Positions 9,571 to 18,043 of a stretch of DNA of 47,051 nt are shown here, one piece after another. This stretch comes from Minisyncoccota bacterium. Its GTDB lineage: Bacteria; Patescibacteriota; Microgenomatia; PFEM01; JAFGMK01. The position numbers were made by a program, and so were the translations under genes. The notes beneath the pieces are model-generated. The model was not told where the DNA came from. It saw nothing but the letters and a program-made list of their open reading frames with translations, and searched no databases. Where the stretch lies: the NCBI GenBank assembly GCA_016927565.1, contig JAFGMK010000031.1, forward strand, positions 1 through 47,051, read 5' to 3'. How positions within the stretch are numbered: position 1 is the first letter of the stretch; every line of letters begins with the position of its first letter.

Positions 9571-11088
9571 TTAGGTCCCGGCAATATAAAGATGGTCTTT
9601 TCGGCCCTTTTTCAAAACAGTAATAATCTTTTTCAAGGTATAAGGGATTCCCCGGCCGCGAGCATAGCGTAAAAGGCGCCAGGGCTGCTGGACAAACTTT
9701 TTAACTGCGGCCATTTCCCATTCGGTTTTAAATTTTCTCAACATCTCTTCAATCTCTTCTTTGGGAAAATCAGGGTAAGAAACCGGAGAAAGATAATTAC
9801 CGTCATACTCATCCCATTTTTTGGCCACCAGCCATTTGTTTTTAACTGCCTGCTGGTAAAACGGCGTTCCCGGTAAAGGCTGAGCCGAGTAGATTTGAGC
9901 GGTATTTAAATCAAGATCAATGGCATACTTGATCATTTCTTCCATACTTTCCCTGTTATCACCGGGAATCCCGACAATAAAGTCACCATGAAGCCAAAGC
10001 CCGTGTTTTTTAGCCATTTTGACAAAGTTATAAACTTTTTCCTTAGAAACCCAGGTTTTGGTAATGTTTTTTAGAGTTTTCGGATTAATACTTTCCACCC
10101 CGAACTTCATGCCGCAAGCGCCGGCTTTAACCATCATTTTGATCGTTTCTTCTTTTAAGTTTATATCTCCCATTAAACTCCAGGGGATCTTTAAACCCTT
10201 TTTTAAGATTTCTTTGGAAAAATTAATCATCCATTTTTGATCATGAGTCATGATGTCGTCGTCAAAATAAAGCTGGTTAGCCCCCATTTTTTCTTTTAAA
10301 AACTCCATTTCTTCAATTACGCTTTTAATGCTTCTTTTCCAGTAAAAACCTTGCGGGAAAAAAACCCGGACGTTACAGTAACTGCAAGTGAAAGGACAAC
10401 TTCGGGAGGTAACTAAATGGATTGTCGGTTTACCCATGACCTCCAAATCATGATATTGATCCATTAATAAATCTTCCCGATCGGGATATGGCAAATCATC
10501 AAAAGGAATCCATTTCATCTCGGCTTTGGAAGCAAGGATCCGTTTTCCCTGACGATAAAACAGAAGCGGAACCCGATCAGCTTTTTTAGGATCAAAATTA
10601 TATTTGGCAAATTTTAGAAGCTGCAGTCCATAATCATTTTTGATGACATAATCCACCGCCGGGTAATCCCGCATTGTCTCCCGAGGCAACCCTGAGGCGT
10701 GGAGGCCAACCAGAATCAGCTTAAAACCAAATTTCTTCTTCAGAGGTTTAATCAGTTCCATGCAAAACTCAAAAGTAATTGTCGGTAAATCAAAAACTAA
10801 AACATCCGGCAAAAAATCCTCAACCAACTCAGCAAAATCTTCTTCGGAAAAATCCTGAGCCTGGCAATCAAGCGCCTTTATTTGATGACGGCTATCTCTT
10901 TTTAAAAGCGCCGAGGCATAGCCCAGGGCCCAAGGATAAGGCACATAATGATCTTTAACCGCCGTCGCATAGCGGCCGCCGAGTTCATGAGGAATCGGGT
11001 CAGAACAGCCAAAGCGGCCATAGGAAAATTGACGGTTTCGATCATACTTTAAAAAATAAGCCGGGCTGTTGATTACAAGAATCTTCAT
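9571..11088 (-). CDS. B12-binding-domain radical SAM protein
   Basis: N-terminal cobalamin-domain-like region (KLILVGLHASGLPRETM), radical SAM motif TSRSCPFTCSYCNV. AAGGAG Shine-Dalgarno 5 nt upstream of the ATG. Confidence 0.9.
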   Translation of the reverse strand: MKILVINSPAYFLKYDRNRQFSYGRFGCSDPIPHELGGRYATAVKDHYVPYPWALGYASALLKRDSRHQIKALDCQAQDFSEEDFAELVEDFLPDVLVFDLPTITFEFCMELIKPLKKKFGFKLILVGLHASGLPRETMRDYPAVDYVIKNDYGLQLLKFAKYNFDPKKADRVPLLFYRQGKRILASKAEMKWIPFDDLPYPDREDLLMDQYHDLEVMGKPTIHLVTSRSCPFTCSYCNVRVFFPQGFYWKRSIKSVIEEMEFLKEKMGANQLYFDDDIMTHDQKWMINFSKEILKKGLKIPWSLMGDINLKEETIKMMVKAGACGMKFGVESINPKTLKNITKTWVSKEKVYNFVKMAKKHGLWLHGDFIVGIPGDNRESMEEMIKYAIDLDLNTAQIYSAQPLPGTPFYQQAVKNKWLVAKKWDEYDGNYLSPVSYPDFPKEEIEEMLRKFKTEWEMAAVKKFVQQPWRLLRYARGRGIPYTLKKIITVLKKGRKDHLYIAGT

Positions 11089-11147
11089 TTTTACTCCTTT
11101 TTTTTAAAAGCCACCCCTAAAGCGATCTAATTTTGCCCTGAGAGTGG

Positions 11148-11861
11148 TTATTTCTCGGCAACAATAGTTAAAAAATTTCCCAATTGCGGCAGAGACATTA
11201 AACCATAGAAAAACCCCAACGGCAAACCGGTGGGAACAAACTTAATTTCACCAAATTCAACTTTTTTTAAAAGATAAACCAGCTTTGGCCTCGTAAACCA
11301 GTGAAGATGCTCAACCTCATCACCGTACTTTGACCAATGCAAAAGATCAATCGGATCACCCCAGATCATCCTTAAACGATTCTTAAGCCGGGCAAAGTTG
11401 GGAACAGTCAGGATTAACCGACCGCCTTTTTTTAAAACTCGACGAGTTTCTTTTAAAGTCTTAACCGGATCAATCAAATGTTCTAAGACATCAGTTAAAA
11501 TTACTGCCTGAAAAAAATTACTTGAATAAGGCAATTTGGATTGATTAAGATCGCCTTGCCTGGTTTTTATACCTCGTTTCTTTGCTTGCTTTAGAGCTTC
11601 TGAGGAAATATCCAAGCCGTAAACCTCGCCTTTTTTAAGGTACAACTGACTAACATTGCCGTCACCGCAGCCAAGATCCAAAATTCTCCCCCGAGGCAAA
11701 GAGTTTAGAATCGCGCCATAGCTGGTGTAAGGTTTTAAAAACCCGGGAATAAAAGACCGGATCGGGGGAAGAATTTTTTCCCCGATTCTTTGATGCCAAT
11801 AACGGTCATAATATTCTTTAAACACGGTTCCAGTATCAAACAAGAGGATTAACTTTGTCAA
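11148..11861 (-). CDS. Class I SAM-dependent methyltransferase
   Basis: GRILDLGCGDGNVSQLYLKKGEVYGLDISSEAL; AVILTDVLEHLIDPVKTLKETRRVLKKGGRLILTVPN. Confidence 0.92.
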   Translation of the reverse strand: MTKLILLFDTGTVFKEYYDRYWHQRIGEKILPPIRSFIPGFLKPYTSYGAILNSLPRGRILDLGCGDGNVSQLYLKKGEVYGLDISSEALKQAKKRGIKTRQGDLNQSKLPYSSNFFQAVILTDVLEHLIDPVKTLKETRRVLKKGGRLILTVPNFARLKNRLRMIWGDPIDLLHWSKYGDEVEHLHWFTRPKLVYLLKKVEFGEIKFVPTGLPLGFFYGLMSLPQLGNFLTIVAEK

Positions 11862-13030
11862 GAAGCTTTCTTTTTCAAGCCGAATAAAACTTTTTCAAGA
11901 TCGTCAATTACTTTCTGCCAGCTCAAATCGCCCTCAGCTAATCGCCGGGCATTTTTGGAAACCTTAGCCGCAAGTTTTTTGTCCTTTAAAACCTTTTCGA
12001 TGTTTAAAGCCAGTTCCGGAGCTGAATCAGGCTGGCTGGTAAGACCCGCTTGATACTTTTCTAGGTAGTATTTAACCTCCCCAACCGCATTGGAAACAAT
12101 CGGCCTCTGAGCGCAAAGATAATCTCCGAACCGCATTGGAAAACGCGCTTTTTCAATATTGCTGTCATCCATAGGCAAAAGAAGACAGTCTGCCGCGGCG
12201 AGATATTTGGGAATTTCAACAAAGGGCCGGCTGCCGGTAAGAATGATTTTCTGCTTAACCTTTTGCCAAATTTTCCGGAATTTCTTTGGAACTTCAACAA
12301 TCCCCACCATTAACAAAAATGCTTTTTTATTTTTGGCTGAAACTAGCCGGAAAGCCTCAAGCATGGTGCCCAAACTGTCAGTATAAGTGTTTCCCACCGA
12401 AAGCAAATACTTTTTATCCAAATCCAGGCCTAATTCTTGCCGACTGGCCTTTTTTCCTAAAACATTAATTTGAGCAATATTTGCTCCATTCGGAATTTTA
12501 GTCGCAATTTTTGAAAAACCGAGCCTTTTAATCTCTTTTCCAATCCACTCTGATACATAAGTTATTCTATCAGCATATTTTAAAGTCCATCGCTCAAAAA
12601 AGGTCAGAACTCTTTCTACTAAACCGCCGTGTTCTTCGGCAAACCCCTGGCCCCAGGGATCATCCCAGTCAATAATTAACTTTTTCCTCGCCAGTAGCTT
12701 GCCGGCAATAGCCGGCAAAGCCATCTGGGGCTGGGCCACCGCAAAGGTATATAAAAGATCGTAATTGCCAAGCAGAACAAATCCTAGGTAAAAAGGAAAG
12801 CGAAGAAGCATTTGGCCGGTAAAATATTGGTGATAGCAAATCCTGGGCAAGGTGATTAAACGAAAATCTTTCTCGATCTCTTTTTTTCTCATCAGCAGAT
12901 CGAATTTTTCTCCGGAAGCGCAAATCAGAGTCACCCGGTAGCCCCGGCTAACTAAACTCCGACCAATATTCAAACATCGCCAGTAAGTCCCAAATCGCTC
13001 TTGATTATGATTCAGAATTAGAATTTTCAT
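11858..13030 (-). CDS. Glycosyltransferase family 4
   Basis: RSLVSRGYRVTLICASG; KYLLSVGNTYTDSLGTMLEAFRLV; AAADCLLLPMDDSNIEKARFPMRFGDYLCAQRPIVSNAVGEV. Confidence 0.88.
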   Translation of the reverse strand: MKILILNHNQERFGTYWRCLNIGRSLVSRGYRVTLICASGEKFDLLMRKKEIEKDFRLITLPRICYHQYFTGQMLLRFPFYLGFVLLGNYDLLYTFAVAQPQMALPAIAGKLLARKKLIIDWDDPWGQGFAEEHGGLVERVLTFFERWTLKYADRITYVSEWIGKEIKRLGFSKIATKIPNGANIAQINVLGKKASRQELGLDLDKKYLLSVGNTYTDSLGTMLEAFRLVSAKNKKAFLLMVGIVEVPKKFRKIWQKVKQKIILTGSRPFVEIPKYLAAADCLLLPMDDSNIEKARFPMRFGDYLCAQRPIVSNAVGEVKYYLEKYQAGLTSQPDSAPELALNIEKVLKDKKLAAKVSKNARRLAEGDLSWQKVIDDLEKVLFGLKKKAS

Positions 13031-13044
13031 GCCGATGATTAGGC

Positions 13045-14121
13045 CTAACTCAATATCGGTGCTAACAAATCACGATTGTCAATTAACCACCGATGAATGT
13101 CTTCAAGCGTTTTCTCAAGCCCGATTTTTGGTTTCCAGCCGGTTGCCTCCTTCACCTTTTCAGAATCTGTCAAATAGATTCTAATGTCATTGGGTCTGGT
13201 TTCTTTAACTGCCCCCAACTTGATTTTTTTATCAGTTACTTGCCGGCAAAGTCTGGTCAATTCTAACAAGGAAAAGCTATTTTCCACGCCGCCGCCAACA
13301 TTAAAAACTTGGCCATCATATTTGTCAATCCGGCCTACCTGCTGATCCAGCAAGTCAAACAGGTCTTTAACATGAATAAAATCCCTCACCTGTTTTCCCT
13401 TCCCGCCGTAACCAATATAGGAAAGATTTCCGCCAAAAAAGTGACGGGCCATCCACAAGACTACCACCCCCTGATCAACTTTTCCCATTTGCCAAGGGCC
13501 GGTAATTACTCCACAACGATTAATTACGCCCCTAAGACCATAAGCAGCTTGATATTCCTGGAATATGAGCTCTGAACAGAGTTTCGTTGCCCCGTACAGG
13601 GACCTTGCTCCCTCAAGTGAAAACTTTTCGCTTATCCCTTTTTCCGAAACGCCAACCAAAGGCTGTTTTTCATCCAGGGCATACCTCGTTGGAGTTTCTT
13701 TATATTTTAACTTCGTTAACGGCTCAATTGGGTAAACCCGGCTGGTAGAAAGAAAAATAACATCAGCCCGACTCTTCCGAGCCATTTCAAAGCAATTTAT
13801 TGCCCCCATCAGATTAGTGTTAAGCAAATATTCCGGGGAGGAATTTACTCCCGCCAAAACCGACGGCTCGGCCGAACACTCGATCATTAAAAAATTCTTG
13901 CCCAAATCAAGCCCCGACAAATCTTCCGGACAACGGACATCGCCGTGGACAAATTCAACTCCTTTTTCCTTTAACCGATTAATGTTTAACTCGGCCCCCC
14001 GCCTTTTCAAGTTGTCCAAAGCAATAACAGTCAGCTGGGGATATTTTTTTTTAAAATCAATCGCCAGGTTCGCCCCCACAAACCCAGCACCACCGGTAAT
14101 TAAAATTTTTTGATATTTCAT
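13045..14121 (-). CDS. NAD-dependent epimerase/dehydratase, CDP-paratose/tyvelose 2-epimerase-like (extended SDR)
   Basis: ILITGGAGFVGANLAIDF; LSTSRVYPIEP; SLYGATKLCSELIFQEY; GKQVRDFIHVKDL; FNVGGGVENSFSLLEL. Layout matches RfbE-type epimerases; substrate uncertain. Confidence 0.82.
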   Translation of the reverse strand: MKYQKILITGGAGFVGANLAIDFKKKYPQLTVIALDNLKRRGAELNINRLKEKGVEFVHGDVRCPEDLSGLDLGKNFLMIECSAEPSVLAGVNSSPEYLLNTNLMGAINCFEMARKSRADVIFLSTSRVYPIEPLTKLKYKETPTRYALDEKQPLVGVSEKGISEKFSLEGARSLYGATKLCSELIFQEYQAAYGLRGVINRCGVITGPWQMGKVDQGVVVLWMARHFFGGNLSYIGYGGKGKQVRDFIHVKDLFDLLDQQVGRIDKYDGQVFNVGGGVENSFSLLELTRLCRQVTDKKIKLGAVKETRPNDIRIYLTDSEKVKEATGWKPKIGLEKTLEDIHRWLIDNRDLLAPILS

Positions 14122-14128
14122 CAGCTAA

Positions 14129-14157
14129 ATCCTATCGCCAATTTTTAAAAAAATCAA
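14129..14157 (-). promoter_or_regulatory. Putative promoter for 13045-14121, possibly leaderless
   Basis: On the minus strand, TTGATT-N17-TAGGAT, with the -10 ending 7 nt before the ATG at 14121. Confidence 0.45.
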
Positions 14158-14247
14158 CGCCGCAGTAGCATGTTCCCCTCTCGACGAGTTCTATATGAAC
14201 CGCAATCCTGCCTGTCCTCGAGTAAGACATCGCCCGGCTTAAAAAGC

Positions 14248-16428
14248 CTAAATCAGACCTGATTTCTCCAAAGCCTGGTTATAAATTCTTTCCCAGGAAA
14301 AACGCCGGGCGTAACGGACAGCTTGACGGCTTAGTTGATTATACAAACGGCTATCGGTAATTAATTTGTCGATTGCCTCAACAACCTGATTGGTCTGATT
14401 GTTAACCACCAGACCAGCTTTTTCCTTTTCTATTTCCTGGGAGATCAAAAATCCCCGACTGCAAATTACCGGCAAGCCAGCGGAAAGAAACTCCTTAATT
14501 TCTCCCGGATCCCGATAAACGGCCGGATCTTCACTTGAAACCCGAAACAAACCCAAACCAATGCCGTAATTAAGATAACTGCCAAAAATTTTTTGATGAG
14601 ACGATCCTCCTAATAATTCTACTAAGGTCTCAACCCGGTATCGGCGAATATAGGCCAACAATTTCTCTTTCTTAATCGAACCAATAACTATTTTTAAACT
14701 AATTTTAGGAAACTTCTTTTTAAGGACTGCCAGGCTTTTTATGGCTAACTTAACCAGCAGCTCTTTTGAAAGGAAGCCGTCAATAACCAAAATCATTCTT
14801 TGCTGTCTTCTCTTTGTTTCCGGTCGAGGCGGTTGACTTATCAGCCGGACGCCGGACCTGACCAAAAAGTTTTTGTCTTTGGCCAATCCCTGCTTTTCCC
14901 TCAATTCCACCATCTCAGCCGAAGCGTTCCAGACAAAGTCAGCTGTTTTAGCACACCAATGGTCAATCCGGTGATAGAGATAATTTAAGAAAGAATAATT
15001 AAATCTTTTTTCCGCATAATCAGGACTATAATAAATCAACCTAAAATTCATCCCCATTTTTTTAAGCAATCCCCCAACAATCATATTAACTCCTCCAATC
15101 CCAAAGTAAACTTTTATCTTTTCCCGATGCGGCCAAAACCATTTCCAGGTCAGCCAAATATCCCTCAAAGAACTCAGAGGGTGATTGTTTGATTTAAACA
15201 GGGAATGCTCAACAAAAATAACCCGCTCGGACATCAGGCTCAAATGATGCCGAAGTGCCTGGACCGGTCCAAAAGCATCAGTAACATGTCCTGCCACAAA
15301 ACACCAGGGAAGCTTTTTCCTTTTCCTAACCGCTCCTTCAAACAGAGTGAGGGTTGAAGGTCCAATCGCAACGGAGGAAAAATGACCCGAAAGACATATT
15401 TCGGACAAAATCCGGTCGATATCATATTGATAGTTCCAGTCAGGATAATGTTTTTTAAATTTGCCGACATCAGATATATACCAAATGTGATCACCTGACC
15501 GGTTCTGGTCGCTGTAATTAAAATTGGCTTTTTTCTCCAAGATAATCTCAATCTTATTAATTGCCTCCAGCATTGAAACATTGGAATGGCGGGATCCGCC
15601 CATGTTATAAACCTCGCCGCACCTGGGCTTTTGATAAAAATGATAAAAAGCATTAACCAAATCATAGGAATGAATATTATCTCTGACCTGTTTACCCTTA
15701 TAGCCAAAAATGGTGTACTGATGGCCGGTGGCAACACACTTAACCAAATAAGCTAAAAATCCATGCAGCCTGGTTCCGGAATGAGCCGGCCCGGTCAGAC
15801 AACCGCCCCGGAAAACACTTGTCCTCAGCTTAAAGTAACGACCATACTCTTGAACCAGAATGTCGGCCGCTACTTTTGAAGCACCGAAAAGACTGTGAAG
15901 TGAACCATCAATGCTCATTGACTCGTCGATACCCTGATAAAACCGATGATTCCTGGGCAATTCCCATCTTGTTTTTTCCTCTATCAGAGGCAAACTATTC
16001 GGTCGGTCCCCGTAAACTTTATTAGTCGAAGTGAAAATAAAAACCGCCTCCGGGCAGTATTTTTTGAAATTTTCCAGCAAATTTAAAGTTCCGCGGGCAT
16101 TAATATCAAAATCGGTAAATGGCTCCTTTGCTGCCCAATCATGAGAGGGCTGAGCCGCGGCATGGATGATTAAATCAAATCGGTTTTCTTTTAAGATCTG
16201 CCCAATTTTTTTTTCATCCCGGATATCAATCCGATAATGTTGATAGTTCCTAACCTCCTCTTTAAGCCTGGATAAATTCCATTTTGTACTGGCCTCTTTC
16301 CCAAAAAAGTAAGATCTCATATCATTATCAATTCCAGACACCGCAAAACCCTTTTTGGAAAAAAAGCGAACCGCTTCTGAACCGATCAAGCCAGCCGAAC
16401 CAGTAACTAATAATTTTTTTTGTTTCAT
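14248..16428 (-). CDS. Bifunctional fusion: N-terminal RfbE-like NAD-dependent sugar epimerase + C-terminal GT4-like glycosyltransferase
   Basis: Residues ~1-346: [67 protein letters not shown]. Residues ~370-726: [24 protein letters not shown]...[18 protein letters not shown]...[35 protein letters not shown]. Single 726 aa ORF. Confidence 0.85.
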   Translation of the reverse strand: MKQKKLLVTGSAGLIGSEAVRFFSKKGFAVSGIDNDMRSYFFGKEASTKWNLSRLKEEVRNYQHYRIDIRDEKKIGQILKENRFDLIIHAAAQPSHDWAAKEPFTDFDINARGTLNLLENFKKYCPEAVFIFTSTNKVYGDRPNSLPLIEEKTRWELPRNHRFYQGIDESMSIDGSLHSLFGASKVAADILVQEYGRYFKLRTSVFRGGCLTGPAHSGTRLHGFLAYLVKCVATGHQYTIFGYKGKQVRDNIHSYDLVNAFYHFYQKPRCGEVYNMGGSRHSNVSMLEAINKIEIILEKKANFNYSDQNRSGDHIWYISDVGKFKKHYPDWNYQYDIDRILSEICLSGHFSSVAIGPSTLTLFEGAVRKRKKLPWCFVAGHVTDAFGPVQALRHHLSLMSERVIFVEHSLFKSNNHPLSSLRDIWLTWKWFWPHREKIKVYFGIGGVNMIVGGLLKKMGMNFRLIYYSPDYAEKRFNYSFLNYLYHRIDHWCAKTADFVWNASAEMVELREKQGLAKDKNFLVRSGVRLISQPPRPETKRRQQRMILVIDGFLSKELLVKLAIKSLAVLKKKFPKISLKIVIGSIKKEKLLAYIRRYRVETLVELLGGSSHQKIFGSYLNYGIGLGLFRVSSEDPAVYRDPGEIKEFLSAGLPVICSRGFLISQEIEKEKAGLVVNNQTNQVVEAIDKLITDSRLYNQLSRQAVRYARRFSWERIYNQALEKSGLI

Positions 16429-16483
16429 TTCCTCGTCTTCAACAGAAGAATCTTAGCCTCCATTCTGGCAGTATTCTTGTGCC

Positions 16484-16489
16484 ATTATA
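16484..16489 (-). promoter_or_regulatory. Candidate -10 element (TATAAT) upstream of the epimerase-GT fusion
   Basis: Perfect TATAAT on the minus strand in the 66-nt gap; no good -35 found. Confidence 0.3.
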
Positions 16490-16494
16490 CACTC

Positions 16495-17565
16495 CTACTG
16501 ATGCCAATTCTCTCTAGCCATTTGGCTTTTATTGAAAAAGGAAAAAAATGTTTCAGTACTATAAATCCAGAGAGTCGCTAAACAAAACCAGGGATGAAAA
16601 AACCAAGCAATATCAGGCTTTCTAAGATAACCCTTAACCGCCTGGCCCACTAAAGGCAAAACCAAAACCGCTGAAAAAATAAAATAAATCTGCTTGGTTA
16701 ATTGCCGCTGATATGTTCCCTGCCGTTGTTTTTTTGCTTCAAGATAATAAAAATCTTTAACCCTCCTGGTTTGCTTCCGATAAAAATCAGAAAAATTCTG
16801 ACAGTAAAGATGAATAATTCCCGTCTTGACTTTGGCAAAATAAAAAGGTTTTTCTTTGGCCAAAAGATAGGGGATGTCAGTATCGAAAAGGTAATGGCTT
16901 CCTCCGGCTATTCTTTTAAGAACATCTCTTCGCCAAACTGTACCATTAGCTCCAATTGTCGGCAGGATCCTGTTTTCTAATTTAATTTTTAAAAAATCCC
17001 ATTCTTTTTTGCTGGTCTTGGCTATCTTTCTGTTTCGGATTCTAAGCTTTAGACTTTGAATCTTAAGACCGGTCCATTTACCTGACAAAACTGATTTCTT
17101 ATCATAATTCCCGACAAAAAAACAATAAGGATCATTGGCGCCCAAAAGAGCGCAATAACGAGTGATTAACGGATCTTTTTTTCGATAGGTAAATTCCCAG
17201 GGCTCACTGCCCAGAATCTGGAGATCGGTAAAAGGCAGAACCATTTTTTTAAACCAGTCCTGGTCGGGCAAAATATTGTCCGAATCAATCAGAGCCACCA
17301 GTTCACCCCGGGCGTGCCGAAGGGCAACCATTTTCCCCGACTCGCCGGTTTTCAGAGGATTTTTGAATATCCGGGCGTGATATTTTTTACCAATTGCCAG
17401 GGTTCTGTCAGTCGAGCCGCCGTCAGCAATAATAATCTCAAATTTCCTTCGGGGATAGTTCTGGCAATCAATTGACTTTAAGCAGCCTTCAAGAACTTTA
17501 GCCGCGTTCAGAGTCGGGATCAATACTGAAATAAAAGGCTTTTTATCAGCTGGCATAGATTCCAT
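16495..17565 (-). CDS. Glycosyltransferase family 2 with C-terminal membrane segments
   Basis: FISVLIPTLNAAKVLEGCLKSIDCQNYPRRKFEIIIADGGSTDRTLAI; GELVALIDSDNILP. Confidence 0.92.
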   Translation of the reverse strand: MESMPADKKPFISVLIPTLNAAKVLEGCLKSIDCQNYPRRKFEIIIADGGSTDRTLAIGKKYHARIFKNPLKTGESGKMVALRHARGELVALIDSDNILPDQDWFKKMVLPFTDLQILGSEPWEFTYRKKDPLITRYCALLGANDPYCFFVGNYDKKSVLSGKWTGLKIQSLKLRIRNRKIAKTSKKEWDFLKIKLENRILPTIGANGTVWRRDVLKRIAGGSHYLFDTDIPYLLAKEKPFYFAKVKTGIIHLYCQNFSDFYRKQTRRVKDFYYLEAKKQRQGTYQRQLTKQIYFIFSAVLVLPLVGQAVKGYLRKPDIAWFFHPWFCLATLWIYSTETFFSFFNKSQMARENWHQ

Positions 17566-18043
17566 CGAAACTGGTTGTACTAAAACCGGTCAGCAGCCGA
17601 AAGACAAAAGAGTAAGCCAGGGGATGATGATAAAAGGAAAAATGATCTACCAGTAAATGACCCAGGTAAGGCAGGCAAATTGCCCATTTCAAACCTTTGA
17701 TCCGCCAATTTGAACCAAGATATCTCCCCAAAAACCAAAAAATAATCACCCATTCCCAGCCATGAAGGAAAAGATAAACCTTGCCAGAGGCGGCAGTATA
17801 ACTGGCTACCTTGAAAAAATTACTTAGACTGATCTTAAGACCGAAGTAAAAAAAATAATCAAGCCAATGATCAAGATCAATTAAAAAACCAAAAAAGAAG
17901 CAAACCGGCAACAATCGCCAATCCCGAAAATGAACAAAGAGTAAAAAAGCAATTCCCATAGTTAAAGAAAGATGTTGAAACTCGGAAAGAACGGTGTAGT
18001 AAGCTGCCTGATAATCTGGAGACGAAAGAAAGGCTAAGGTCAT
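17546..18043 (-). CDS. Small polytopic membrane protein with His/Asp motifs, resembling DUF457/YdjM-type membrane-bound hydrolases
   Basis: FFGFLIDLDHWLDYFFYF and LPYLGHLLVDHFSFYHHPLAY within hydrophobic helices; 165 aa. Confidence 0.55.
   Translation of the reverse strand: MTLAFLSSPDYQAAYYTVLSEFQHLSLTMGIAFLLFVHFRDWRLLPVCFFFGFLIDLDHWLDYFFYFGLKISLSNFFKVASYTAASGKVYLFLHGWEWVIIFWFLGRYLGSNWRIKGLKWAICLPYLGHLLVDHFSFYHHPLAYSFVFRLLTGFSTTSFDGIYAS

Noticed and set aside
14122-14247. Possible small gene or ncRNA in the 126-nt gap between the fusion and epimerase genes
   Set aside because: Only short dyads (GTTC-ATATA-GAAC, GGCTT-AAA-AAGCC) and a promoter candidate; nothing that supports a discrete RNA.
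15240-15737. 165 aa minus-strand ORF in another frame inside the epimerase-GT fusion
   Set aside because: Fully overlaps the fusion in a different frame. It spans the domain junction, but the main frame stays open with family motifs on both sides.
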